NCBI GenBank assembly: GCA_947574055.1
Contig: CANPIC010000001.1
Coordinates: 62,001 to 126,000, forward strand
Direction: 5' to 3'
Length of the DNA: 64,000 nt
Source: an uncultured bacterium
GTDB lineage: Bacteria; Bacillota; Clostridia; Lachnospirales; Lachnospiraceae
Each line of letters starts with the position of its first letter. Position 1 is the first letter of the stretch. Below the pieces are notes generated by a model. The model had not been told where the DNA came from. It was given only the letters and a program-made list of their open reading frames with translations, and ran no database searches. The position numbers and the translations under genes were made by a program. Of this stretch, positions 45,049 to 53,824 are shown piece by piece.

Positions 45049-46662
45049 ATGGAAAAAGGAATCCAACTGTTAGACTGTACATTGCGTGACGGTGCATATA
45101 TCGTAAATGGTGAATTCGGAATACCCGCCATCCGGGGGATTATAAGGCGTATGCAGGATGCAAATGTGGAGCTTGTAGAATGTGGGTGGCTCAAGGATTT
45201 CCAGCATAAAGTAGGAACGACCTTTTATCATTTGCCTTCAGACTTGGAACCATATCTGTCAGGAAAAGGCAGTCATACGACTTATGTGGCTATGATTGAC
45301 TGGGACAGGTATGATTTGGAAAAATTGCCGTATTATGATGGGAAATCTGTCGATGCGATTCGGGTGGTGTTCCCCAAAGATCACTTCCGAGAAGGGATCG
45401 CATTGGCGGATAAAATAAAAGAAAAGGGATACCAGGTGTATCTGCAAGCGGCCAATACGTTAGGGTATAATGAGGAAGAGTTGATTGCGCTGGCATGGGA
45501 AGTTAACAGCATTTGTCCGGTGGCATTGTCAGTAGTGGATACATTTGGTGCAATGTATGGGGATGATCTGGAGCGTATCGTAACGGTTTTGGATGGATGT
45601 CTTTCTCCGGAGATCAGACTTGGGTTTCATTCTCATAATAACCAACAGCTCTCCTTTGCTCTCACAATGCAGTTCATAGAGAAAGTGATAAAACTGGAGC
45701 GGGGTGTCATTGTGGATTCCAGTCTTTGTGGTATGGGACGGGGAGCAGGAAATGCAACGACGGAGTTGGTGGCCAATTATCTGAACAGGAAGTATAATGG
45801 TAATTATGATATGGATATTATTATGGATGCCATTGATATGTATATGGGATATTTTACAGAGCATTACAGTTGGGGATATTCCATACCGTATTTTATTTCC
45901 GGGATGTATTGTGCACATGTAAATAATATTGCCTATTTGCAGAAAAATCATCGCACCAACGCACGGGCAATGCGCCATGTGATAGGGGCGCTGTCAGATG
46001 AGGATAGAAAGAAATATGATTATGATGTGTTGGAGCAAAAATATTTGGAATACCAGAATAAAACTGTGGACGATGAGAGGGCATTGAAATCTCTGAAAGA
46101 GGAAATCGGAGACCGGGAAGTATTATTGCTATTGCCTGGCAGATCGCTAGCAGAGCAAGAAGATGTGATTAAGCGGTATATAGAGAGTAGCAAACCTTAT
46201 ATAATCGGCATCAATGCGGTTTTTAGCCAGTATTCGTATGATGCATTGTTTTTCAGTAATACGGTAAGATATGATTATGCGAGAGAAATTTATCCAACAC
46301 TTTTTTTCACCAATCAAAGAATCGTTGCTTCTAATATTAAGACAGAAGCGGTGGGAAATGAGTTAGTGGTTAATTTCAACCATTTGGTCAAAAGAGGCTG
46401 GGAGCACTTTGATAATTCCGGAATGATGTGTTTGAGACTGTTAAATAAACTGCATATCTGTCATGTGGCAATGGCCGGTTTTGACGGTTTTGAGGATGCT
46501 TATTCCGAAAGCTATGCGGATATTTCTCTTCCGCATATTAATCCGGGGAAAAAATGGGAAGATCTCAATGCGGAGATCAGGGATATGTTTCAGGATTTTA
46601 AGAAGACAACGACAGACTATATGACAATCCGTTTTATTACGGAAAGTAAATATGATGTCTGA
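45049..46662 (+). CDS. HMGL-type aldolase (4-hydroxy-2-oxovalerate aldolase/DRE-TIM family) with C-terminal extension
   Basis: A 537-residue protein. Residues 1-280 are a DRE-TIM metallolyase-like domain: LLDCTLRDGAY holds the catalytic Arg and metal-binding Asp, and LGFHSHNNQQLS the HxH metal pair. The closest group by motif is 4-hydroxy-2-oxovalerate aldolase. Residues about 330-537 are an extension starting VLLLLPGRSLAEQEDVI that I do not recognise with confidence. AAGGAG at 45034-45039 fixes ATG 45049; the TTG at 45004 lies upstream of that site. The TPP enzyme follows after 14 bases. Together they could make and use a two- or three-carbon unit (pyruvate or acetaldehyde) for a branched sugar, or condense one onto a sugar; this is inference. 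GC is higher than in the core. Confidence 0.82.
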   Translation: MEKGIQLLDCTLRDGAYIVNGEFGIPAIRGIIRRMQDANVELVECGWLKDFQHKVGTTFYHLPSDLEPYLSGKGSHTTYVAMIDWDRYDLEKLPYYDGKSVDAIRVVFPKDHFREGIALADKIKEKGYQVYLQAANTLGYNEEELIALAWEVNSICPVALSVVDTFGAMYGDDLERIVTVLDGCLSPEIRLGFHSHNNQQLSFALTMQFIEKVIKLERGVIVDSSLCGMGRGAGNATTELVANYLNRKYNGNYDMDIIMDAIDMYMGYFTEHYSWGYSIPYFISGMYCAHVNNIAYLQKNHRTNARAMRHVIGALSDEDRKKYDYDVLEQKYLEYQNKTVDDERALKSLKEEIGDREVLLLLPGRSLAEQEDVIKRYIESSKPYIIGINAVFSQYSYDALFFSNTVRYDYAREIYPTLFFTNQRIVASNIKTEAVGNELVVNFNHLVKRGWEHFDNSGMMCLRLLNKLHICHVAMAGFDGFEDAYSESYADISLPHINPGKKWEDLNAEIRDMFQDFKKTTTDYMTIRFITESKYDV

Positions 46663-46676
46663 CAAGGAGACAGACG

Positions 46677-48476
46677 ATGATAAAAGTATCGGATTATATT
46701 ATAAAAAAACTGGAAGAGACCGGAGTAAAGCATATGTTTATGCTGCCGGGCGGCGGTGCCATGCATTTGAATGATTCTCTTGGCAAAAGTGAGAAAATAC
46801 AATATGTATGCTGTCTGCATGAGCAGGCGTGTGCCATCGCAGCGGAGGCTTATGCGCGGGTAAATAATACCCTGGGTCTTCTAATGGTAACAACAGGCCC
46901 CGGTGGGACCAATGCGTTGACCGGTGTGGCAGGAGCTTATCTGGAGTCAACACCGATGTTTGTTGTCTCCGGGCAGGTAAAAAGGCTGGATATGATCAAT
47001 GGACAGGGTATTCGCCAGCAGGGGATGCAGGAGCTGGACATCATATCGGTGGTCAAGTCTGTCACCAAGTATGCAGAACTGATAGATGATCCCCAGATGG
47101 TACGATATCATGTGGAACGTGCGCTTTACGAAGCGACGCACGGGAGAAAAGGGCCGGTATGGCTGGACATACCTTTGGATGTACAGGCAGCAATGGTGGA
47201 TGAAACAAGACTGATTGGTTTTACTGCCCCGCAGGAAGTAAAAAACAGCCATCTGGAAAAGCAGGTCATGCAGGTAATAGAATGTCTGAACAAAGCAGAG
47301 CGTCCGGTACTTTTGGCGGGAAATGGGATACGGCTTTCCGGCGGCACAGATATTTTTGAAAAATTGGTGGAGACTTTGCAGATTCCCGTACTTACGACGT
47401 GGAATGGAATTGATCTGATCGAAGAAGAGAATCCGCTGTATTATGGAAGACCGGGCGGGCTGGGGCATCGCTATGCCAACTTCATGCAACAGAACTCCGA
47501 CTTCTTTTTGAGTATTGGCGCAAGGCTGAACCTGTTGCAGACCGGCTATAATTTTGATGGTTTTGCCAGAGCCGCATGTAAAGTCATGGTCGATATAGAC
47601 AGAGGTGAACTGCACAAGATCAATGTGCGCCCGGATCTGCCGGTCTGCGCGGATGCCAGGGAGTTTATGGAGTGTTTGCTTGCCCACCAGGATCAGATCA
47701 TACACAGAGACAGAAAAGAATGGTTTTCCTATGGCGAGCGTCTGAAAGATAAATACCCTATCGTGAAACCGGAATATCGGGAACAAAAGGAACTTGTGAA
47801 TACGTACTGTCTCCTGGAGACGATTTCGAACTATATGACAGAAAACGATATTTATGTATCGGGCAGTTCGGGCAGTTGTATTGATATTTCCATGCAGACA
47901 TTCCGCGTCAAAAAGGGGCAGCGTGTATTCTGCACCAAAGGACTGGCATCCATGGGCTATGGACTGCCTTCCTCTATCGGAGCCTGTCTGGCAGGCGGTG
48001 GCCGGAGAACGGTCGGTGTCAATGGAGACGGTGGATTTGTCATGAATATTCAGGAACTGGAGACGATACGGCGTCTGCATATTCCTGTTAAACTGTTTGT
48101 GCTGAGCAATCGAGGGTATGGTGCGATAAAAGCAACTCAGACAAATCTGTTTGCCGGCCATCTGGTAGGCTGCAATGAGGATTCCGGCCTGTCTCTGCCT
48201 TCCATAGCGAAAATTGCAGAGGCTTATGGTTTGAAAACCGTCACCATTTACCATAATGGAGAACTGGATGAAAAGGTACAGGAAGTGCTTGCCTATGACG
48301 GGCCTGTGATCTGTGAGGTTATGACACCGATCGCCCTGACCGCACAGCCGAAACAGGTTTCCTATAAGCGCTCAGACGGTCAGATGGAATCTTTGCCACT
48401 GGAATATCTCAACCCGCCGATCAGCGAGGAGGAGATGGCGGAAAATATGTTGATTGGTCTGTATGAGAGGAAATAA
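46677..48476 (+). CDS. Thiamine-diphosphate-dependent enzyme (acetolactate synthase-like)
   Basis: A 599-residue protein with the three-domain layout of acetolactate synthases. Glu49 in CLHEQACAIAAEAYAR is the cofactor-activating Glu, the middle domain shows LLAGNGIRLSGG, and VNGDGGFVMNIQELETI with NRGYGAIKATQ at about 448-485 is the ThDP/Mg2+ motif (GDG to N). A true housekeeping IlvB would usually sit with IlvN, which is absent. In sugar loci, YerE-type relatives transfer a two-carbon unit from pyruvate onto CDP-4-keto-3,6-dideoxyhexose to make branched octoses. Because CDP-dideoxysugar genes occur here (rfbH, rfbG, rfbF), that role is attractive but unproven. Confidence 0.85.
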   Translation: MIKVSDYIIKKLEETGVKHMFMLPGGGAMHLNDSLGKSEKIQYVCCLHEQACAIAAEAYARVNNTLGLLMVTTGPGGTNALTGVAGAYLESTPMFVVSGQVKRLDMINGQGIRQQGMQELDIISVVKSVTKYAELIDDPQMVRYHVERALYEATHGRKGPVWLDIPLDVQAAMVDETRLIGFTAPQEVKNSHLEKQVMQVIECLNKAERPVLLAGNGIRLSGGTDIFEKLVETLQIPVLTTWNGIDLIEEENPLYYGRPGGLGHRYANFMQQNSDFFLSIGARLNLLQTGYNFDGFARAACKVMVDIDRGELHKINVRPDLPVCADAREFMECLLAHQDQIIHRDRKEWFSYGERLKDKYPIVKPEYREQKELVNTYCLLETISNYMTENDIYVSGSSGSCIDISMQTFRVKKGQRVFCTKGLASMGYGLPSSIGACLAGGGRRTVGVNGDGGFVMNIQELETIRRLHIPVKLFVLSNRGYGAIKATQTNLFAGHLVGCNEDSGLSLPSIAKIAEAYGLKTVTIYHNGELDEKVQEVLAYDGPVICEVMTPIALTAQPKQVSYKRSDGQMESLPLEYLNPPISEEEMAENMLIGLYERK

Positions 48477-48626
48477 GATAAAAGATTGCCTATTAATCAG
48501 GTGTTTTAGAAAATGTGTGTAGAAGAGAGTTAGTGTATGATGTAAGTGACTAAATGGAAAAAACGGGACAATAATAAACAAATGTAGAATAAGCAAAAAT
48601 AAGTACAAAAGGGAGCAATCAAAACC

Positions 48627-51266
48627 ATGGACATCACATACTTACTATTCCTACAAACCCTTCGCGAAACTTTTGGCAGCATTTTTGATAATTTTATGCT
48701 TCAGATCACGGCACTGGGAGAAGGTACAGTTACCTTCTTCCTTCTGGCGTCCATCTACTGGTGTGTGGACAAGCGGGTCGGTCAATATATGGCATTTAAT
48801 GTGGCACTGCAATGTACATGGAACCAATTTCTGAAGCCGTTGTTTCGGATTGAACGGCCATGGGTACGGGATGAACGCATTCATCCGGTGGAAGCGGCGC
48901 TTTCCGGGGCAGGTGGTTATTCATTTCCAAGCGGCCATACTGCCAGAGCAGTGGCAGTTTGGGGTGCGGCAGGCAGTGGGGTATGGAGACGAAAAGCGTA
49001 TCGCGCCGCCGGCATCTTGTGCTGGGTGATCGTCGCGGCGGTTATGTTTTCCAGAAATTATCTGGGAGTGCACACACCGCAGGATGTATTGGTGTCGCTT
49101 ATATTGGGAATCGGTGTCTTGTGGGTGACGGCAAAGGCACTGGTGATTGCAGAGCGGTACCCTTTCGGGGATCTGCTGGTATGCGGTCTGGGATGTATCT
49201 TTTGTTTTCTGCCGATGCTTAAGGTTGGCTGTCTGTCCAATGCGGGCGCGGGTATGGGTTTTATGCTTGGCTGGCTGTTTGAACGGCGTCTGGTACAGTT
49301 TGAAATAAAAGACAACGCGGCAGAGCGGATGACAAGATTGCTTGTGGGCGGTTTGCTTTTACTTCTGCTCTGGAAGGCGGCGACACCATTTCTGACCTTA
49401 TTTATGCCCTCAAAATATGCGGGATTCTTTGCTTCTTTTGTGCTGGCGGTCTATATTATGGCAGGCTATCCTTTTCTGTGGTGTGTATGGGAGCGGTGCC
49501 TGGAAGATCTGCCAGGAAAACGCAAACGGGCCTCTGCTTTGGCGGCAGGGATGGTACTGGTTGTTGTGGTGGCTTCAGTCATTCCATTGCAGGTGCGCAG
49601 GAATGCAGCCAAAGAGAGGGAGGCGCAGCGGCTGCAGGCAGAAGCGGATGCGGCAGCAGAAAATGCCGGTGCGGCTTCTGGCGATATGGGGGCAGAGCAA
49701 GGGCAGGATAAGGAATACTTTGAGGAGGCGCAGACCGTGGAAAATACGGGTTTTCAGATCATTGCGCACAGGGGATATTCGGATGTTTTCCCGGAGAACA
49801 CACTGGCGGCGTTTCGGGGGGCACTGGATATCGGAACTGACTATATTGAACTGGATGTGCAGCTGACAAAAGACGGACAAGCGGTGGTCTCTCATGATGA
49901 TACCCTGCTGCGGACGACAGGTGTGGATGCCCGTATTTGTGATCTTACCTATGCCGAATTGCAGGAGTTGGATGCAGGCGGATGGTTCAATGCTTCTTTT
50001 GCAGGAGAAAAAATACCGACGCTGCGGGAGGTACTGGATTTGATCCGGGGTACCGACTGCAAAGTGTATCTGGAATTAAAAGATATCGGGGAAGTTGCAG
50101 GATTTGAAGAAACTATAGTAGAGACTGCTGAGGCATGTCATATGACGGGGCGCTGCCTGTTTGCTTCTTTTCAATATCGTTATCTGGAGCGGCTCAGAGA
50201 GTTGAATCCTGATCTGAAAATCCTTTACAATACGACGTCCGGTCGTACGGACTTACCGGAGGTATTTCCGGCTGATTATTATGGACTGTCAATAGAAACT
50301 GCCCGCGCCGATACGATAGAGGCTATTCATCAGGCGGGAAAGCGGGCTTTTGTCTGGACGGCGAATACGCCGGCTCAGATGAAAAATATGCAGGCGGCAG
50401 GTGCTGACGGGATAGTTACCAATCGTCCGGGCCTGGCAAAGGTAGTCTGCAGGCCGGAATACGGGTATTTGGCAGAAAACTATGAACGATCTGTTGTTAT
50501 GCCGGGGTTATACGGTGTGGATCTGCCGGAAAAATGTGCGGAAATGGTGGTGCAGGGATTCAGTAAGGCGGGGAATGTGCTGCTTGTTTCCGCTTACAGC
50601 AAAGCAGAGGAAAACAGCATACTATATATGACAGATCTGGCCGGAAGACTGATCAGGATTGTAGATTTAGGATTCCGTGCACATACGGGTGGTATTGCCT
50701 ATGACGAGGACCATGATCTGTTATGGGTGACGGGCCCGGAAGGAAAGGTATATGCAGTGCGTTATTCCTCTCTGTTGGATGCCACTTATCAGGGAGAGAT
50801 ACAAGTCAGCTTTGATGCAGGACTGGTCAACCATGGTGGTGCTAAGGTGACTTCTTTTCTGACTTATGAAGCGGGTGAATTGTTTGTAGGCTCTTATGTG
50901 GACAGAGAGAAGGGAAGGTTGAACAGATATGATCTGTCTGATCCGGCCAGTCCGGCCCTTGTATCATCAGTGATGATTCCGGAACGGATTCAGGGTATCA
51001 CTTTTCAGAGGGATATGTGCACGGGAGAACGGTTCATGCTTCTGAGCCAGAGTTATCAGACTGAGGATTCACACTTGCTCCGTTTTGCGTATCAAGAAGA
51101 AACGGAGGATTATGGGGAGCCATTGGAGAGCCATGTGCTGCCGGAAGGATCGGAACAGATCCAGATGAGCGCAGAAGGGATGTATGTGTTGTTTGAGTCG
51201 GCCTGCAGGCCTTACAGAGAGACCGCTAGGATTCCCAATGATCAGATTTATGTGATTCGGCAATAG
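48627..51266 (+). CDS. PAP2 phosphatase + GDPD + C-terminal propeller-like domain fusion
   Basis: An 879-residue membrane protein. Residues 1-330 carry about seven hydrophobic helices and the PAP2 phosphatase motifs KPLFRIERPW, SFPSGHTARA and RNYLGVHTPQDV. After a helix near 308-324 and an Ala/Glu-rich linker, residues about 375-610 are a GDPD domain: IIAHRGYSDVFPENT (HRG, PENT), IELDVQLTKD and VYLELKD. Residues about 620-879 contain repeated strands (GGIAYDEDHDLLWVTGPEGK) like a beta-propeller or esterase-like domain. The GDPD and following part probably lie outside the cell. With the other GDPD fusion at 5461-7869 it frames the locus and may trim glycerophosphate from lipids or polymer. AAGGGAG precedes the ATG. 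Confidence 0.87.
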   Translation: MDITYLLFLQTLRETFGSIFDNFMLQITALGEGTVTFFLLASIYWCVDKRVGQYMAFNVALQCTWNQFLKPLFRIERPWVRDERIHPVEAALSGAGGYSFPSGHTARAVAVWGAAGSGVWRRKAYRAAGILCWVIVAAVMFSRNYLGVHTPQDVLVSLILGIGVLWVTAKALVIAERYPFGDLLVCGLGCIFCFLPMLKVGCLSNAGAGMGFMLGWLFERRLVQFEIKDNAAERMTRLLVGGLLLLLLWKAATPFLTLFMPSKYAGFFASFVLAVYIMAGYPFLWCVWERCLEDLPGKRKRASALAAGMVLVVVVASVIPLQVRRNAAKEREAQRLQAEADAAAENAGAASGDMGAEQGQDKEYFEEAQTVENTGFQIIAHRGYSDVFPENTLAAFRGALDIGTDYIELDVQLTKDGQAVVSHDDTLLRTTGVDARICDLTYAELQELDAGGWFNASFAGEKIPTLREVLDLIRGTDCKVYLELKDIGEVAGFEETIVETAEACHMTGRCLFASFQYRYLERLRELNPDLKILYNTTSGRTDLPEVFPADYYGLSIETARADTIEAIHQAGKRAFVWTANTPAQMKNMQAAGADGIVTNRPGLAKVVCRPEYGYLAENYERSVVMPGLYGVDLPEKCAEMVVQGFSKAGNVLLVSAYSKAEENSILYMTDLAGRLIRIVDLGFRAHTGGIAYDEDHDLLWVTGPEGKVYAVRYSSLLDATYQGEIQVSFDAGLVNHGGAKVTSFLTYEAGELFVGSYVDREKGRLNRYDLSDPASPALVSSVMIPERIQGITFQRDMCTGERFMLLSQSYQTEDSHLLRFAYQEETEDYGEPLESHVLPEGSEQIQMSAEGMYVLFESACRPYRETARIPNDQIYVIRQ

Positions 51267-51280
51267 AGATGTTTCATAAG

Positions 51281-51309
51281 ACAGCGGCCTTGCTGGACAG
51301 GGCCGCTGT
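51281..51309 (+). terminator. GC-rich hairpin after the PAP2/GDPD gene
   Basis: ACAGCGGCC (51281-51289) and GGCCGCTGT (51301-51309) are perfect inverted copies around an 11-base loop, 15 bases after the stop codon. The hairpin shape and place fit a transcription end, but no run of T follows on the + strand, so it may be a weak or factor-dependent terminator. Confidence 0.5.
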
Positions 51310-51377
51310 TGCAATATCAGGGTATTTCCGGTTTGCTGGAGCCAATGGAAAAATTTATATCTTTTTGCAAATGTGTA

Positions 51378-51400
51378 TGGTATACTTTATTCATATACCA
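51378..51400 (+). promoter_or_regulatory. Extended -10 overlapped by a palindrome, upstream of the three-gene cassette
   Basis: TGGTATACT contains an extended -10 (TG-G-TATACT, box at 51381-51386) inside an inverted repeat, TGGTATA (51378-51384) and TATACCA (51394-51400). A palindrome over the -10 is a common operator design. No -35 is clear. The cassette's first ATG lies about 140 bases downstream. Confidence 0.35.
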
Positions 51401-51540
51401 GTGATATGGTCAGTCTGGAAGCAAAGGTCGCATGGAGATAGTCGTTTCATTTGCTTGGATTATGATGTATAAGGATATTCCTGGTGTAGGACAAATTTTC
51501 TGAAAATTATTTGGACCAAAGTATAGCAGGGACAGGAGTT

Positions 51541-52548
51541 ATGGATTTACTTGAGATATTGAAGCATGTGCCGGAAAATAATCAGTTAATTGCTACTTCT
51601 ATTGTTCTTACCCGGTCAAAGTTAAAGCATTACAAAAAAGTACTTTGTTCTATTAGTGGCGGAAGTGATAGTGATATTTTGCTTGATTTATGCCAGAAAC
51701 TTGATGGATCAGATCGTATTACATATGCTTTTTTTGATACAGGGCTTGAATTTGCGGCGACAAAAGAACATATCGGTTTTCTGGAACAGAAATATAATAT
51801 TCAGATCGAATGGGTAAAAGCGGAAAAACCTGTTCCGCTTTGTTGCCAGACATATGGTCAGCCATTTCTTTCAAAGCAGGTCAGTGAATGGATCGAAAGG
51901 TTACAAAGACATAATTTCGGATGGGAAGATGAACCTTTTGAAGCATTGTATAAAAAATATCCAAGGTGTAAAGCGGCTCTGAGGTGGTGGTGTAACGATT
52001 TTGCCAGATCCGGCAAGGGAAAAGAGAGCAGTTTTAATATTGCATATAACAGATTTTTGAAAGAATTTATGATAGAAAATCCACCAACGTTTCGGATCTC
52101 GAATAAATGCTGTCATTATGCAAAAAAAATGTCGGCAGGGCGGTTTAGGGAGAATGGAAATTTTGACCTTAATATGTATGGAGTAAGGAAAGCAGAAGGA
52201 GGAGCCAGGAGGACTGCTTATAAATCATGTTTTTCACAAGGGAAGGGGAATTGTGATGAATTCAGACCAATATTCTGGTATGTTAGTGATACAAAAGCGG
52301 TATATGAGAAATACTATCATATAGAACATAGCAGATGTTATCGCGAATATGGACTAAAAAGGACTGGATGCGCTGGATGTCCTTTTGGGAAAAACTTTGA
52401 GGAAGAATTAGTTGCTATGTGGCAATATGAGCCCCGGCTGTTGGTTGCTGTAAATAGTATATTTAGAGACACCTATGAATATACGAGAGCGTATCGTAAA
52501 TTTGTCATGAGCAGAAAGAACGAGGAAAATAATGGAGACATTAAATAA
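51541..52548 (+). CDS. PAPS reductase-like PP-loop protein
   Basis: A 335-residue protein of the phosphoadenosine-phosphosulfate reductase fold. SISGGSDSDILLDL near residue 37 is the PP-loop (SGGxDS) that binds ATP or a phosphonucleotide, and AFFDTGLEF is the following strand. Cysteine motifs near the C-terminus (RTGCAGCPFG) and in the middle (NKCCHYAKK) could bind zinc or an Fe-S cluster. Sulfate-assimilation enzymes are shorter and differ. This longer, Cys-rich form is like the PAPS-reductase proteins of phages, mobile elements and DndC-type DNA-modification or defence modules. CAGGAG fixes ATG 51541. It overlaps the ATPase gene by 17 bases. AT-rich compared with its flanks. Confidence 0.82.
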   Translation: MDLLEILKHVPENNQLIATSIVLTRSKLKHYKKVLCSISGGSDSDILLDLCQKLDGSDRITYAFFDTGLEFAATKEHIGFLEQKYNIQIEWVKAEKPVPLCCQTYGQPFLSKQVSEWIERLQRHNFGWEDEPFEALYKKYPRCKAALRWWCNDFARSGKGKESSFNIAYNRFLKEFMIENPPTFRISNKCCHYAKKMSAGRFRENGNFDLNMYGVRKAEGGARRTAYKSCFSQGKGNCDEFRPIFWYVSDTKAVYEKYYHIEHSRCYREYGLKRTGCAGCPFGKNFEEELVAMWQYEPRLLVAVNSIFRDTYEYTRAYRKFVMSRKNEENNGDIK

Positions 52549-53824
52549 AAAGGTAGATGCTAGTCCGACAAAGGAATTTTTTATCTATATGTTAACAAGG
52601 GATATAGATATAAAACCGGCCATTGTAGAACTGATTGATAATGCGATTGACGGGGCAAAAAAGATACGAAAAAATAAAAATTATTCTGGATTATTTATAA
52701 AAATCAACATGTCTGATCATCAGTTTATCATAGAGGATAATTGTGGTGGAATAGATATAGAAACTGCACAAAAATATGCATTTAAATTTGGCAGGCCGTC
52801 AGAGCGACAAAACGATTCTTCCGAATATTTTACCGGAATATTCGGAATAGGTATGAAACGGGCACTTTTTAAATTGGGAAATAAGTTTGAAGTAATATCT
52901 TCCACGGAAACGGAGTATTTTGATCTAATCGTTGATGTTAACGAGTGGGTTAAAGAAGAGGAATGGAATTTTCATTTTGAGAAAGCAGAAACAGGGCTGC
53001 ATAATTCACAAGTGGGTACGAAAATAATAGTGGAGGGCCTGAAACAGGATATTTCATCTGATTTTGATAGTGAATATTTCAGGAATACATTGATTGATTA
53101 TGTTCAAAAATATAGAACTGTTGAAGCGGAAAATGGATTAACAATAGAAATAAACGATATTTTGATTAATACAAAAAGGGAAAAACTATTGGATTCAGAA
53201 AAAATTAGGCCTTATACGTATCGGATCGAGGATCCTAAGGGTACAATCAGGATTATTGCTGGTATTACGGAAAAGGGAGAACCGGATAAGGCTGGATGGT
53301 ATGTGTATTGTAATGGCAGACTGGTTTTATATGCCAACAGGGATAATTTAACTGGTTGGGGGGATGGAACGAGAAAATATCATCCCGGTCTGGCTGAATT
53401 TAGAGGATATGTTTATTTTGAATCTAAGAATTTATTAGATTTACCTTGGAATACCACGAAAACAGGGGTGGATACTTCGAATAGATTATATGTTATGGCA
53501 AAGCAGAAGATGATAGAAGCCATGACGCAGATCATAAGAGTGACGGAGGCAGTGAAAAAAAGGCATGATGTCACTGATTTAAAAGAACTTGGTTTTGTTA
53601 AAAATACAGGTGAAAGAGAATTAACATACAGTAGTGTAGCGGAGATCAAAAAAAATACGGATTTCAGTATTGCAGAACCAGAAACAGTAATTCCCATGAC
53701 TACCATATCCTTTTCAAAGCCGACATCCCAATATGATAAAGTAAAGGAAAACTTGGGGGTGAAAACAAAAAAAGCAGTAGGAGAAAAACTTTTTGAGTAC
53801 TATTTTGAAATGGAGGCACTCTAA
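52532..53824 (+). CDS. GHKL (HSP90/MutL/MORC-like) ATPase
   Basis: A 430-residue protein with the Bergerat ATP-binding fold. VELIDNAIDGAKK is the N-box (Glu and Asn near residues 34 and 38), IEDNCGGID the G1 box, and GIFGIGMKRALFKLG the ATP-lid G2 block. The second half shows RLVLYANRDNLTGWGDG and an LPWNTTKTGVD block, like the S5-type transducer of MutL/MORC relatives. The last 100 residues are charged. GHKL ATPases of this sort act as clamps on nucleic acid or as signalling parts of defence modules. It overlaps both neighbours (17 bases upstream, TAATG downstream), which ties the three into one operon. Target unknown. Confidence 0.85.
   Translation: METLNKKVDASPTKEFFIYMLTRDIDIKPAIVELIDNAIDGAKKIRKNKNYSGLFIKINMSDHQFIIEDNCGGIDIETAQKYAFKFGRPSERQNDSSEYFTGIFGIGMKRALFKLGNKFEVISSTETEYFDLIVDVNEWVKEEEWNFHFEKAETGLHNSQVGTKIIVEGLKQDISSDFDSEYFRNTLIDYVQKYRTVEAENGLTIEINDILINTKREKLLDSEKIRPYTYRIEDPKGTIRIIAGITEKGEPDKAGWYVYCNGRLVLYANRDNLTGWGDGTRKYHPGLAEFRGYVYFESKNLLDLPWNTTKTGVDTSNRLYVMAKQKMIEAMTQIIRVTEAVKKRHDVTDLKELGFVKNTGERELTYSSVAEIKKNTDFSIAEPETVIPMTTISFSKPTSQYDKVKENLGVKTKKAVGEKLFEYYFEMEAL

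Noticed and set aside
46947-48254. Long open frame on the minus strand opposite the TPP enzyme
   Set aside because: It has no ribosome site or family motif and lies fully inside a well-supported + strand gene; it reflects codon bias of that gene.
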